This document shows positions 32,404 through 43,390 of a stretch of DNA of 64,000 nucleotides, one piece after another. Source of the stretch: Puccinellia tenuiflora. Lineage: Eukaryota > Streptophyta > Magnoliopsida > Poales > Poaceae. Location: NCBI GenBank assembly GCA_012064385.1, contig QRDG01000137.1:391016-455015 (forward strand), in the 5' to 3' direction. Below the pieces are notes generated by a model that did no database searches, was not told the origin of the DNA, and was given only the letters and a program-made list of their open reading frames with translations. A program made the position numbers and the translations under genes. Within the stretch, counting starts at the first letter, position 1, and each line of letters opens with the position of its first letter.

Positions 32404-33974
32404 TCCTCCCTTTCTTCAAGAAAAGCCGTCCTCGGCTTTGGGTAAGCTGAAAGTGGAAGAAACAAAAATAACAACGTGTACGCAGAGTATATGTATATAT
32501 AGCATCGTTGATCAGTTTGGTTGACATGACTAGTATGTCCAAAATTGCACATATAGAACACACATGTCTCGAATGGGTACAAAGCATATCTCAGAAATTT
32601 GCAACTAAAATTGCAGGTATAAGTGAAGTTCATATAATCATAAGCAACATGAGGAACACATATGTATAAAGTCTTGTTGTCCGCACAATATGGCATAGAT
32701 GACATAAACGGCATAATATGACCCATAGGAGTGTCCAAAACAGAAATATCTAATTCAGGCATATTATCACATGTGATGTATATACGATAGACTAGAAAGT
32801 TATTGTCCGCACAATAATCTCCAATCATTTGAAATTTATAGCAATAGGTGACTATGCTAGACCGAGAATTAAGATATGCAATTTCAGAATATTTCTTCAT
32901 AGCACACTGCAAACTAATAGGCTCATCCAACATGATATCATACAAAATATTAGCAAGTGGTATGCGAGCAAGTATTTCCTTATGAGTAAACACTACCACA
33001 TGCTCAAAATTCGAAATTGGCAAATTATCACAATGTGCTGAAATATGTGTGTATTTCAAATCACAAGAATCATCTATCAAAGTAGAAGGCTCACAAATTT
33101 TCGAATTTGCGTGTTGCAGCTCCAAAACAGCACCAATATCAATGACATCATGCAAATCACAAGAATTAGCTAGCACATTAGTAGACTCACAACAATTTGT
33201 ACTTGCAAGTGGCATCTCCAAATCAGCACCAATGTCAATGGCATCCTCCTCAGATATAGTAGGCACTGATTCATCTATCTCAAGTGGTGATGCAGGTTGT
33301 ACTAGTGAGGGCTCCCTTTCTTCAAGAGTAACCTGCATATCACAAGCAACAATAGCAGGCACAATAGTATGCTCCTCCAATGTATGTGTAGGGGACGGTG
33401 CAGGTTGTACTATCGGCTCCCTTTCTTCAAAAGCAACCTGCACATTACGAGCAACAACACTAGGAGTAGACATGATTACATTAATCGAAACAACCTCCTG
33501 AATTTTTTCAGGTGATATATGTCTTCTTATATGCGTCTTACCATTCCAATGAAATATTATATCAGGATAATATCTATCAAAATTAAACCGAAATTTTTTG
33601 GACCATGGTGCACTTATCAAAAGATGACAACATGTAAAAGCTTTGGGAATCACATGACAATGAATTTGCTCCGTATGACCATTAATGGTTAATGGAACAA
33701 AAGTACGTAGATTAATTCGAATTTTATCATCATTAGTAAGTAACATATATGGAGCTAAATGATATGTTTCCAATTGTAATTTCTCAACAACATCAAGACT
33801 AACACAATTATACTGAGTACCCTTATCAAGAGTAATAACAGCAGGACAACCTTTGATGTCTGCAATGAAGTGAAACAAATCTAACGTAGGTATCCCACTA
33901 GAATTCTCCTGCCAAAATGTATCACTGCAAAAAGAAAAAGATTGTAATGGCTTTTCCATGAAAGGATCACCCAT
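31935..33974 (-). CDS. Element C ORF, 679 aa, N-terminal retropepsin-like domain with altered active site
   Basis: The ATG at 33974 (MGDPFMEKPLQ) begins an unbroken frame. Residues ~20-170 follow the layout of a gypsy retropepsin: CPAVITLDKGTQYNCVS, then CHVIPKAFTCCHLLISAPW and NGKTHIRRHISPEKIQ. They match the CDVVPM...LLLGRPW...PM...EI pattern of element A. The usual D-T/S-G or D-G-G is D50-K51-G52 here, so catalysis is uncertain. The rest has acidic repeats (CDMQVTLEEREPSL, ARNVQVAFEEREPI; DIGADLEMPLAST, DIGAVLELQHANS) and a Cys/Tyr-rich part of unknown nature. It then crosses into the LTR (EEREDDKDIS), parallel to A. A defective protease-like protein as sole product is unusual; role unknown. 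Confidence 0.8.
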   Translation of the reverse strand: MGDPFMEKPLQSFSFCSDTFWQENSSGIPTLDLFHFIADIKGCPAVITLDKGTQYNCVSLDVVEKLQLETYHLAPYMLLTNDDKIRINLRTFVPLTINGHTEQIHCHVIPKAFTCCHLLISAPWSKKFRFNFDRYYPDIIFHWNGKTHIRRHISPEKIQEVVSINVIMSTPSVVARNVQVAFEEREPIVQPAPSPTHTLEEHTIVPAIVACDMQVTLEEREPSLVQPASPLEIDESVPTISEEDAIDIGADLEMPLASTNCCESTNVLANSCDLHDVIDIGAVLELQHANSKICEPSTLIDDSCDLKYTHISAHCDNLPISNFEHVVVFTHKEILARIPLANILYDIMLDEPISLQCAMKKYSEIAYLNSRSSIVTYCYKFQMIGDYCADNNFLVYRIYITCDNMPELDISVLDTPMGHIMPFMSSMPYCADNKTLYICVPHVAYDYMNFTYTCNFSCKFLRYALYPFETCVFYMCNFGHTSHVNQTDQRCYIYIYSAYTLLFLFLPLSAYPKPRTAFLEEREDDKDISMDYGACPWLNWKEILSLIDDYYQVKLFLAKNNTLIFENYILSKSLYYYLFRFDIRSSSASGRRGRTATKIDRTVIAGHKNKLAVLIELASTCIYLCNHVMHPRWAPAKWYDRCMQLNKSRTWDPTLSCMCDAWMLAKELSRTIFSRKGIG

Positions 33975-35486
33975 TGTCAGTATATAAATATAGCAGGATG
34001 TATATGGTGGAACTCTCACAACTCACTCAAAACCAGCAAAGAATAGTGTATCTTTACTTGTTCCAAAGTGAAAAGGATTTACTTACCAACAAGTATCAAT
34101 GAAGGATGTACCAAGTGTGAGAAGAGAATAACCAGGATATCAAGTGTCACACGGCAAACAGGCTATTTGGTGGAGCTTGGCTTAGGGAATCCTAACACAC
34201 CAAATTCAAAAAGTCTAGTGCTGATCGTATGACACAAGAGACACTCGGAAACGCACACGTGGAGATAAATAGGGCAATTGCAACTATAGGGATGAGCTGA
34301 TAAAAAGATGTATATCGGAGTAATGCTCGTGTTGCAATGCACAGGAGAGACGCTAGCAAAAAGCTCAATTATAAGGGCGCAAGATTGCTCAATTCTACTA
34401 GTGCAAGGCAGGAATATAATTCGCAAACAATGCTCCAAACAGAACTGATATGAATAAAATTTCAGCCTCTCTCTTTTTTTTAACGCGGTACTGTAGCTAC
34501 AGTACTTTTCGGAACTTTTTTTCTCCCTCTTTTTTTTTTTTCCTCTTTTCTCTTTCGCATACAAATTTGTTACGGGAGCCAACAGATTAGACTTCCAAAA
34601 GAATGCACTTACCAGAATGATACGTGACTATGTGAGCAGCCCTTGAGCAAAGAAAAATGCTAGTCTCGGTAGGAAAGTTCTAAACACAAACGGAGATAGG
34701 CTTTTACCTAAGGCTGCCAAAGAGACTCAGATTGACACGGACGGAGACAAGGAAAAGAGAGCAAAAAGGACAAACAGACCTAGAAGACACGTGCTTCAAG
34801 GCAGTACAAAGATTGACTCGGCCAGAAACAAAACGAATCGGCCGAACCGAGAGTGTGCTGCACCCGCGATACTAGTAGTCACGGCCGATATTGTTGACCG
34901 ATAGCGATAGGGACATGGAGTGCGGCACGAAAAACAAAGCCAAGGGAGGCCAAACCGATCAAAACAGCGCACGGTAGGTAGCCTCGACACACCGAAACGA
35001 TAGCATGAAAAGATAGACTCGGCTCAAAAACAGAGCACGATGTAGAACGATAACCACGGCAGAGATTGATTTTTTTTTTTTTGATAACAGATCCGATTCT
35101 GCCGATCGATCTGCCCTTCGCGTGCAAGCCAGCAGAAACCAAAACAGACTTGAATTCCTCCTGCCGGATCAAGAACTCGGACGAAGAGACCAAAACAGAC
35201 ACGATGGAGCAAAACTGACAAAGACTCCGATGACGGAAAACAGACGCAAAAGACACAGACACAGAAAAACTTTGACGTAACTACGACTCAGATTCGGAAG
35301 AAAAGTTACGCGAAAAAGGACACACGATCAGCAACTAAACAAGATGAACAGAAGCAATCTAGGCTATGACAATGAACTAAATCTATTTTTTTTTTGTGGG
35401 GCTTTTTCTGGATAAGATGAAAACAAGAACTAATCTATGGGGATGAAAATTGCTCACCGAGTAAACCCGAGAATCTGATACCAAGA
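33975..35486 (-). other. Leader of element C with PBS
   Basis: On the minus strand TGGTATCAGATTC (35471-35483) lies three bases after the LTR, the same spacing and sequence context as in element A. The leader of about 1.5 kb shows no supported gene. Confidence 0.8.
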
Positions 35487-36454
35487 TGATAAGGGGTGGC
35501 CCGATCTTCTCTTGTGAGCAACTCGAATTTGAAGGTGGATGTTTTGCGGATGATTTGGTAACTTGATAACTAGTGCTACACTGAGATCTCACCGTGGTTA
35601 ATCCCTGTTGCCAATGCAACAACAATCAATCCCTTTAGCTATTCTCAACTACACACTCTTGCACATGCAATCAAAGATCATAAGTGGTCCTGTATCCCCT
35701 TATTCCCAATGGAACAACAAGATAGCACGTAAGATTTGCAATGGTAATACTTCAAGATGAAAGCTTCAGCTTACAATCTGGAGGCTAGGGTTTTTGTTTT
35801 AACTTGTTCTCCCTTTTACAAATGACGGTGCGGCTAAATATATACTACAAGCTACGAAGGCTGGATGCACACGTAACTAGAAATCCTAACCGACCAGACT
35901 AATACTTGCCTTATTTAAATATCCTAATTGATTTTTAACCAGCCGCACCACAAGGCAATATGCATGCACATCCTCGTATAGGCAGCTAGCCTATTCCTTT
36001 CCTTGAGAATATTGTACGTGATAGCTCCTTGGCCAGCATCCATGCATCGCACATGCATGACAGCGTTGGGTCCCATGTCCTCGACTTGTTGAGCTGCATG
36101 CACCGATCGTACCACTTGGCTGGGGCCCACCTTGGGTGCATTACGTGATTGCATAAGTATATGCATGTTGATGCTAGCTCAATTAGTACTGCCAACTTAT
36201 TCTTGTGTCCTGCGATCACCGTTCTGTGTATCTTGGTCGCCGTCCTCCCTCTCCTCCCGCTGGCGCTACTCGACCGGATGTCAAATCTAAATAAATAATA
36301 ATACAATGATTTAGATAGTATATAATTCTCAAATATCAAAGTATTATTTTTAGCTAGGAATAATTTCACCTGATAATAATCATCAATTAGGCTTAATATT
36401 TCTTTCCAGTTTAACCATGGACAAGCACCATAATCCATGGATATATCCTTATCA
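35487..36454 (-). repeat. 5' LTR of element C
   Basis: Nearly identical to the 3' LTR. On the minus strand it ends with AAGATCGGGCCACCCC and TTATCA, the same end as element A, and also shares GTTGCATTGGCAACAGGG with A about 140 bases upstream. TATA-like box at about 35832-35845. Confidence 0.94.
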
Positions 36455-38981
36455 GTGCTGCTCTGCCCGTGTCCGTTCCCGATGCCCTCAACGTGTTCGA
36501 AGAAATGCCCGCAGGGAACCCGGTGTCCTTTTCCGCCTCCTCGTGCCTCCGTTGTCGCACTGTCATGTTCCTCTTCGTGCGGTGCCCGTGATGCTGCTGC
36601 CGTCCATCCCCGTTTTGCCTCCGTTTCCGCGTCGTGCTTCGGTGCCCACCGTCTGTCTCCGTTTCCGCGTCGTGAAGCACCGTGAAGGCCGATCCCCGAC
36701 GCCTCCGTGTCGTGAACCTGAAGACGGATACGCCAAGGTCTACCCCGACTGGAACCCGCCAAGTTCTCTGATGCCGTGTACCCCGACGCCGTGAACCCGT
36801 CGACCCCGAAGCCGGAACGCCACGGTCCGCCACGACGACGACCCGAGTACGACTACTTCCACGACGTCGACTACTCCGACTCTGGATGAATGACTACTTC
36901 GACTACTTCGGCTACTTCGACTACTTCGGCTACTTCCTCTCCGAATCTGAAGATCCCCCGATCCGATGTGTGACCCCAACCCTAAACCCTATACCATATA
37001 TATGCGTATCTTATAAAATCATGCATGCTTAATAAACATCGCATCCTTATCCATTTAGTCAAATTAAATCAATTTAATTATGGGATTTGTCCGGTGCATC
37101 TATATTGTGCACCGATCCTATTTAAAAATGTTTGGCCATGTGTTAGGGAATAAAATTGGACAACTTTTAATTTGTCATGCATCATGTCATCAACATGCCG
37201 CTTCTTTTGCCGTAGAGTAAAATGCATTCTTCCGTTGTCCAGTGTTCGTTGCTTCTTCGGGAATAGGACGTTGAGTTGATGTGAGCAACGACAGGTTCTG
37301 CTAGCTCTACCGGATTGCAGGCAAGTGATACTCCCTTGCTATCTTTGCTTGTTTTCTGTCTCTTACACCTCCTGTCTTTTGTTCCTTGCTAGCCTTATAC
37401 TACGACGCTTGTGTCTCGATCCTATTTGCATGTTTACCTTGCAGCTATGATATGCCCCACCCCACATCCTATTACCATGTTGCTTGTTTATCTTGTTGGC
37501 CTTGCGAGTCGTAGAGCATGCTTAGGTTTGTTTTGCTCGAGTCTTGTTCTAGTCTTGTTATAAATTGATAGTTGGGTTTAAATTCACATGATAATCTTTA
37601 ATGTTTGGCGATGGGAATAATTAATAAAGATAAGGCGCCGGCGGAAGGCCAATCGTGGCATTTTGTTCTGCTAGTGTCGCCTAGGACCCGAGTTCTTGTC
37701 CTCTGATCCAAGACTGAGCGCACTACCCACATGTGGGAGGAAATGGGACTCCCCTCGACCTAGTACCGGATCTGCAGCCTTGTCCAGGGCGGCACAAGTA
37801 GTTCGGATGTTTCCATTTGCGCGACGCTTTAATTATTTGTGATGCAGGTACGGATGGGACGCCTACGGGACTTATACGTGATGGTTACTTACGGTAGGGC
37901 TTGCGGTACGTTCATTTATCGAGTGTGGAAGGAGGGGCAATCATATGAGTGTTCCCTCCTAACACCGTCCTCGCATCGGCTAATTCCACCTCGGAGCTTC
38001 GGCCGGACTTTCAAGGTGGGTCAGACTTAGCTAGGTGGTTCCCTGGACTTGTGCGGTAGTGAAGGAAAGTGTAGTGTCGGATACCCTGCCGGTACACCAT
38101 AGGAAGTGTGCTAATAGCTGGCAACAAGGTTGAAGTGCGTGTGGTTACATTTGTGCACCCCTGCAAGGTTAAATCTTTTCGAAAAGCCGTGTCCGCAGTT
38201 ATGGACGACTTGGTGAAATGTGCTGGCTAACAAGATCATAGACAACTTACACCTAATGATAATAAATTGATTAGTAAGATAGAGCTACTTCAATAATAAT
38301 AATAAAATTGCCAACTGTGTGAGTGCCTTTGGGCTTGCTGCTCGTAGGATAAATGGGCTGGTAAGGAATCGGCTGGGTTATGTTTGGTGTTAGTATAGTT
38401 GGTTCCTTATGCGCTCTCTTATCTTGTCTCTGTTGGACGGAAGTTTGTAGCGTGTCCCTATAAGTTATTAGTGCTGCTTGCTGCCGCCTCAATCGCTAAC
38501 CCTCCTTTCCCCGGAATTCCAGCTTTGATATCTTGTGAGTATTACTTGCCAGTACTTCTACTAGTACTGACCCCTTCGGGGTTGCTATTCCAATGCAGCC
38601 AACAAGTTTGAAGTCTGACGACGTTAGCTTGGGAATCCCTCCGGCTAGGCTTGGCCTGGGCAGGGATATGGTGCCTTTGCTTATCTTCTGGACTCTCAGT
38701 CCAATTTTGTATCTTGTCCGTAGTCGGACGCTACCCGCTTCCGTTGTTTTTTGGATCTTTGTATTGTATCTTTTGCTCTTGACTCGGTGAGTCGTTATTG
38801 TATATATGTTCTTTTGTGGGTTCCATCGAGAACTGTTGTAATGTTATCACAATTCCACCCGCATAACGTGTGTGTCGCGATGTGCACGTTATGCCTGGTG
38901 GGCGTCCTAGGATCGTTATTATGCGGATTTGGCGGAAATCGCCAAGTCTGCATAGTACCGATCGTGGGGCGTTACACGGAG

Positions 38982-40095
38982 CCGGCAGTTGAATCAATGA
39001 CCTGATCGATACGTGGTAAGGCGAATGGATCATTAGGACAGGCTTTATTCAAGCCAGTGAAATCAATGCACATACGTAGCTCGGAGGTGTTTTTGTTTGG
39101 AACAAGCACGAGATTTGCCAACCAATCAGTGTGGACAACTTCACGGATGAACTTGGCGGCAGTGAGTCTTAGGATCTCCTTTCCAACCGTCTTGCGCTTC
39201 TCAGTTCCGAGCGGTCAAAGGCCTTGTTTGACCGGCGTAGCGTCCTTATTGACTTTTAAGGAGTGCTCGGCAAGTTTCCTCGGGACACCTGGCATGTCAG
39301 ATGGTGACCAGGCAAAGATATCCCGGTTCTCACGGAGAAACTTGACGAGCTCGCCTTCCTATTTGTCGTCGAGGCCGGCTCCAATGATAGCCTCCTTTTC
39401 GGATCATCCTTTGAGAGCTTGATTTTCTTGGTGTCATCCTTCGGTTTGAAGCTCGAGTCGACTTTAGAGGATGGCTTTTCAGTTGCCAGCATCTCATTAG
39501 GACTCATTGTCTTCTTGAGATCCTCCAATTCTTCCTTTGCAGATTTCTTCTTCAGCATGGACGGCATTGGTGGCTTCACACTCCTTTGCTTTCTTGAAGT
39601 CTCCCTTGACTGTGATGATCCCATTGGGTCCCGGCATTTTCAGCTTGCTATAGATTTAGCAGGGTCGAGCCATGAATTCGGTGAAAGCCGGACGTCCAAA
39701 GATTGCATGGTATGCGCTTTTAAAAGGAACCACCTCAAAAGAGACGTCTTCTATCCGGAAATTATCTGTGCCGCCGAAGGTGACCTTCATGGTGATCCTT
39801 CCCATTGAGGAGGCTTGTCGTCCCGGCACAATCCCTTCACATTGCTGTGGCTGAGTTGTGACTCGGAGAGACGCATCCTTTTCAATGTTGCGGCGTAGAG
39901 TATGTTGATGCTACTTCCTCCGTCCATGAGCACCTTTGTCAACTTGTATTTGTCGACTATAGGGCTGACGACCAAAGCGTAGGTGCGCGTTGAAGGAACT
40001 CTGTCCGGGTGATCACTGCGATCCCATGTGTGGGAGTGTCGGACCAATCCAAATACTGAGGAACTATAGGTACCGTAGCATTGAGTTCTCACCAA
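38982..40095 (-). pseudogene. Tat element: protease and first half of reverse transcriptase
   Basis: The minus-strand frame 40095-39787 carries KVLMDGGSSINILYAATLKRM, the Tat protease active-site segment (D-G-G). Downstream text in other frames gives FEVVPFKSAYHTIFGRPAF (about 39700) and a charged linker (39256-39624). The start of RT follows, with SELRMCIDFTGLNKACPNDPFALPRI at about 39010-39090. The protease cuts the polyprotein and RT copies the RNA. Several frameshifts and stops interrupt the region. RT is interrupted at 38977-38981 by element D and resumes at 20138. Confidence 0.88.
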
Positions 40096-40099
40096 GCCG

Positions 40100-42862
40100 C
40101 CTTTTCCTTGCGAGAGGAATCTGTTGCCAGATTGACGATGAGACTTTCGGCATGCTTAGGGAATTTGCTGCCTTTTCCCTCTTTGGAGGCCGCGTCATCC
40201 GACTCTGAAGCCGCGTCCTCCTTCTCTTTGTCGTCCTTCCTAGATTTGCGCTTGTTCCTTGACTTGCCGGCTTTGGGGTCCCTGGCGATGTCCCGATTAA
40301 TGTGACATTACTGGATTGTGTGGGAGCTCGTCCCATCCGGCCTCAGATGATGAACACAGGGGTTGTGCTTGATGTCGTCGTACTTCACCGTTGGCGGTCG
40401 GGCTGGTCGGTTGCTTGCCAGCTTCTTTTGTCCTGCCACTTGCTATTGCTTGGGCCACCCTTACCAAAGGTAGCAGCAACCTCGTGAGAAGGGCCGGCTT
40501 GGTCTTCAACCCTCTTTTTCCCAGACTCGCGCCGGCGGGTTTCACCGTCTTCGCTGTTGTCATCGTCAGCATCGGCATACGTGTTTGCACAAGCCAGTAA
40601 GCCACCCAAAGTTTCCGACTCATCGCTGTAGATCATGAAGCAGAAAGTTGTCCCCTTCCACAGAGATTGCTTGAAGGCATGAATCACCTGAGTTTCTGAG
40701 ACGCCCTCGCAAGCGTTTTTGATCTCGCTCCATCGTGAAACAAATTCACGGCTACACTCGTTCTTTTGTTGCACACACCGCTGCAAGTCGAAAATCGACT
40801 TGGGGCATTTATACGAGCCCTGGAAGTGCTGAATAAAGACGCGCTTCATGTCACTCCAAGTATGAACTGTCTTTTCTGGCAAACCTTCAATCCACATGCG
40901 TGTCATCCCGGTTAACATCAGGGGCAAGAATAGCACTGCGGAGTCGGCGCTGCCTTGGTATATATTGCAGGCACTGACGTAATCTGAGAGCCAGGTCTCA
41001 GGATTAGCCGTACCGCTGTACTTCTCCACCATCTTTGTTACATTCGACAAAGTTGGAGGTAGGATTTGCTCTCTGATTGTTCTGCCAAAACACTTGGGGC
41101 CGAGGTATTGGGCATCTCTGGCCGACTTCCTCTCCTCGATTAGGCTTCGAGCATCATTAGGTGATGGCGGCTTATCAACTGATTTTCCTCGCCTTGGTTC
41201 ATCCCCGTGATGGCTTTGGCTCACCCGACTCACGTTACGCGGAGTGCTTGGAGTCCTTTCCCGTCGTGGAGGGGGTATGTACCTGGAGGGGTTATCTCCC
41301 TCTTTGCGCGGTGGAGGCCGTGATGGAGGTGGCATTTTATCTCTGTTATCCTCCCTTTGAGATGGTGCCGTCCTCTCCTTGCGAGGGTCCTCCTTTCGCT
41401 CCCGGCTTTGATGTCCTCCCCGGCTTTTTCCAGCTTCACGGTGGCGTGAAGAACCTGTCCGGGATTCCGCACCTCTAGGTGGCTGCTTGTCCTTCGGGTC
41501 CTTATCGCCACCCTTGTTGTGGCTGCTTGAGCCCGCTGGACCATCGTCTGGGTCTGTAGGTGCAGCAGCCATCGGCTTCTTGGCCGTCGAGTTGTAAAGA
41601 CGAGTGTCGTCAACTAGCCGTCCCGACTTGACCTGCGAGTCGTTTTGCTGCTGCTATGCAACCTCCAGTAGATAAGCCGAATATTTGAGGCGAGCGTCAC
41701 GGTCCAACGATTTGTCAAACATGACTTCCTGGGCCGCCTCCATATTTTTGGCTGGGGTGTTGAAGTAACACAAATTAGTCACCGGGTCACGTCGGTGGTG
41801 GTACTTTCTCTAGACTGAATTAACATGGTCGACTTCCCACTTGCTGCGGAAATCCAACCTCTTGTGCAGATTCTTGTCGCGAGCCGGACGGAAAACATCA
41901 TCGGCCCCCTTTTCTCTCTGCTTCCGGATGAACTCCGTTTCCTTGTTTGTGAGCTCAACTTCACGCTCCGCTATCTGGGCTGCTTGCTCTTCTGGTCCGG
42001 CACGGCGCTTTTCAATGTCGGCCAGCGATGCGTTAGGAGGAAGTGGAGTTAGCAGTTCCTTGTACTTTGCTATCCTTTCTTCGTACTCCTTCTCTATTGC
42101 TTCGCTGGCTGTAGCGTTAATGTCGTGTCCTGCAGCCGACAATCTACTAGTTCCCTTCATTGGAGCCAGTGGTGGCATAAAGTCCACCTTTTGATTTCCG
42201 GCTTCTGGAGTTCTTTCTTTGCCATTAGCGGCTTTCGAGGCATTGGGGTCATCCTTTGGATCAGAGACGACATCGCGCATTAAGACCTCGACAGGGCGTC
42301 CTAAGCAGGATGCAACTTTCCGACTAAAATCGTCGGATTATCCTTCAGATTCGAGGTCCTGCTCCATATGGGCAGTGTCCCCTGATCCGGCTTCTGAATC
42401 AGCCCCGACCTGCAAAGCAGGAAGGATAGACTCAGGTTCTGTCATCGACTCGTTAGAGCTGGATTGTCCTAGGATGCCAACGAAGTGGAAGTCCGGCGTC
42501 GCCATAGTGGAACTTGCGTCGTCTTCGGAATCTTCATCATCAGCGTCAAAAGCTAGATCCAGATCGGCAATCTCCACAGAGTCCAGTTCCGATCCATCGT
42601 CGAAGTTGCTGGGGTGGGTGGCGGGCATGCTCGAAGTGAAGCCGAGATCGTCCAAAGCCAGGGCGGTGAAGCCGACGAAGATGTCGATGCCGCCGATGGA
42701 GACCGTGGACCAGCCGACGGGATCCTCCTTTGCCGGCGTCCAAAAGCCGTCGTTGAAGACGTGGTCAGCTCCTGTCTCGTCTAAGTAGCTCACCAAGCCG
42801 ACCGCGATGGTGTCACCGATTCCGCCAGTAGATCCCGCCCGGAACGTAACGCCGGACATCTC
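40100..42862 (-). pseudogene. Tat element gag and upstream gag-like coding region
   Basis: From an ATG at about 42862 (MSGVTFRAGSTGG), minus-strand frames 42883-42338 (acidic) and 42280-41810 follow. The second has a charged helix AAQIAEREVELTNKETEF. The third, 41572-40385, contains the retrotransposon gag domain: YSGTANPETWLSDYVSA, FLPLMLTGMTRMWIEGLPEKT and EFVSRWSEIKNACEGVSE. A Lys/Arg-rich segment and a CxxH-type remnant lead to the protease. Tat elements often have a long coding stretch before the gag domain. Frame changes near 42300, 41800 and 40380 make the copy defective. Confidence 0.85.
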
Positions 42863-42865
42863 TTG

Positions 42866-42882
42866 CCCCAAAGTGGGCGCCA
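42866..42882 (-). other. Primer binding site of the Tat element
   Basis: On the minus strand TGGCGCCCACTTTGGGG begins two bases after the LTR. The TGGCGCC start is typical of Tat/Athila elements and differs from the TGGTATCAGA sites of the other elements here. I do not assign the tRNA. Confidence 0.75.
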
Positions 42883-42884
42883 AC

Positions 42885-43390
42885 TGTCATGGTATTGTCG
42901 AATCTAGCCGCGATAGGGGTGCCATCGAGCTAGGTAGAGAGGTGGGTATAGGAGATGCGGGAGATTCTGGTGACGGGATGAGCACGAATTTACCCAGCTT
43001 AGGATCTCGCAACGGTGGCGAAACCCTACGTGCTGCTATAATTCACTATAAGGCAATATGCGCGAATTACAATGAAAGCTATCTGTCTTTCCCTAAGGCG
43101 TCCCGTAGGCCGGCTTATAAAGGCGTTCGGACCTAGGGCTCACAGGAGGAAACCTAACCGACTAAGTCACAGAGTTCTACTCTAACCCGGCTTGGGCCTT
43201 GCCTTGAGCGCTAAGTCATCCTCAATACATGCTGGCTTCTGGAACCTTCCCTTAGCCGGATGGGCCTCCTGCGCTTCATCGTACTGGGCCGCCCGGTAAG
43301 TCAGATTTCAGCTTACCACCACTATGGGCCACCCTAATATGCTAGCTTTAGTCTCCTTCATGAAGGTACCTGTTCGGCATAACCCCAACA
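42885..43390 (-). repeat. 5' LTR of the Tat element
   Basis: On the minus strand it begins TGTTGGGGTTATGCCGAAC at 43390 and ends at CAATACCATGACA. A TTTATAAG box lies at about 43112-43120. Confidence 0.9.

Larger units (their letters stand above)
31435..36454 (-). mobile_element. Element C: very young non-autonomous LTR retrotransposon with a protease-like ORF
   Basis: LTRs (969 and 968 bp) have ends TGATAAGGGG and CTTATCA on the plus strand. The duplication GTGCT stands at 31430-31434 and 36455-36459. PBS at 35471-35483 and ORF direction place it on the minus strand. By eye the LTRs differ at about four substitutions and one indel. No RT, RNase H or integrase is present. Confidence 0.95.
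20139..38976 (+). mobile_element. Element D: long-LTR, nearly gutless Ty3/gypsy-derived element
   Basis: LTRs begin TGTAATGCCCCGGGG and end GGGGCGTTACA. The duplication CGGAG flanks it at 20134-20138 and 38977-38981. Net LTR length is about 3.47 kb after removing B and C. Internal DNA is only 438 bp. Each LTR serves as the empty-site reference for the insertion in the other one, so the structure is certain. With no RT or integrase it must depend on a relative. Confidence 0.94.
30481..38976 (+). repeat. 3' LTR of element D, split by element C
   Basis: LTR sequence is 30481-31434 and 36460-38976; the GTGCT duplication surrounds C. It matches the 5' LTR throughout, including conserved block and minisatellite, and lacks element B. 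Substitutions are more frequent than between the LTRs of A, B or C, as expected for the older host element. Confidence 0.92.
1..43390 (-). mobile_element. Tat-type Ty3/gypsy retrotransposon, host of all left-hand insertions (3' end outside window)
   Basis: Reading right to left on the minus strand there is a 506 bp 5' LTR, a PBS, gag-like ORFs, a protease with a DGG site, RT, two RNase H domains, and integrase running off base 1. Two RNase H domains of different type, with the second of archaeal type before integrase, are established as a mark of the Tat lineage. The element is cut twice. CACTA occupies 1699-19161 and element D occupies 20139-38976; both are bounded by target duplications, and the Tat coding sequence resumes on each side. 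The 3' LTR is beyond the left edge, so its own target duplication cannot be checked; the right flank begins TCAAG. The many frame breaks make it non-functional as shown. It is the oldest layer of this nest. Confidence 0.9.

Noticed and set aside
33049..33501. Plus-strand ORF opposite the element C ORF
   Set aside because: Mirror of the acidic repeats of the minus-strand ORF; nothing supports independent coding.
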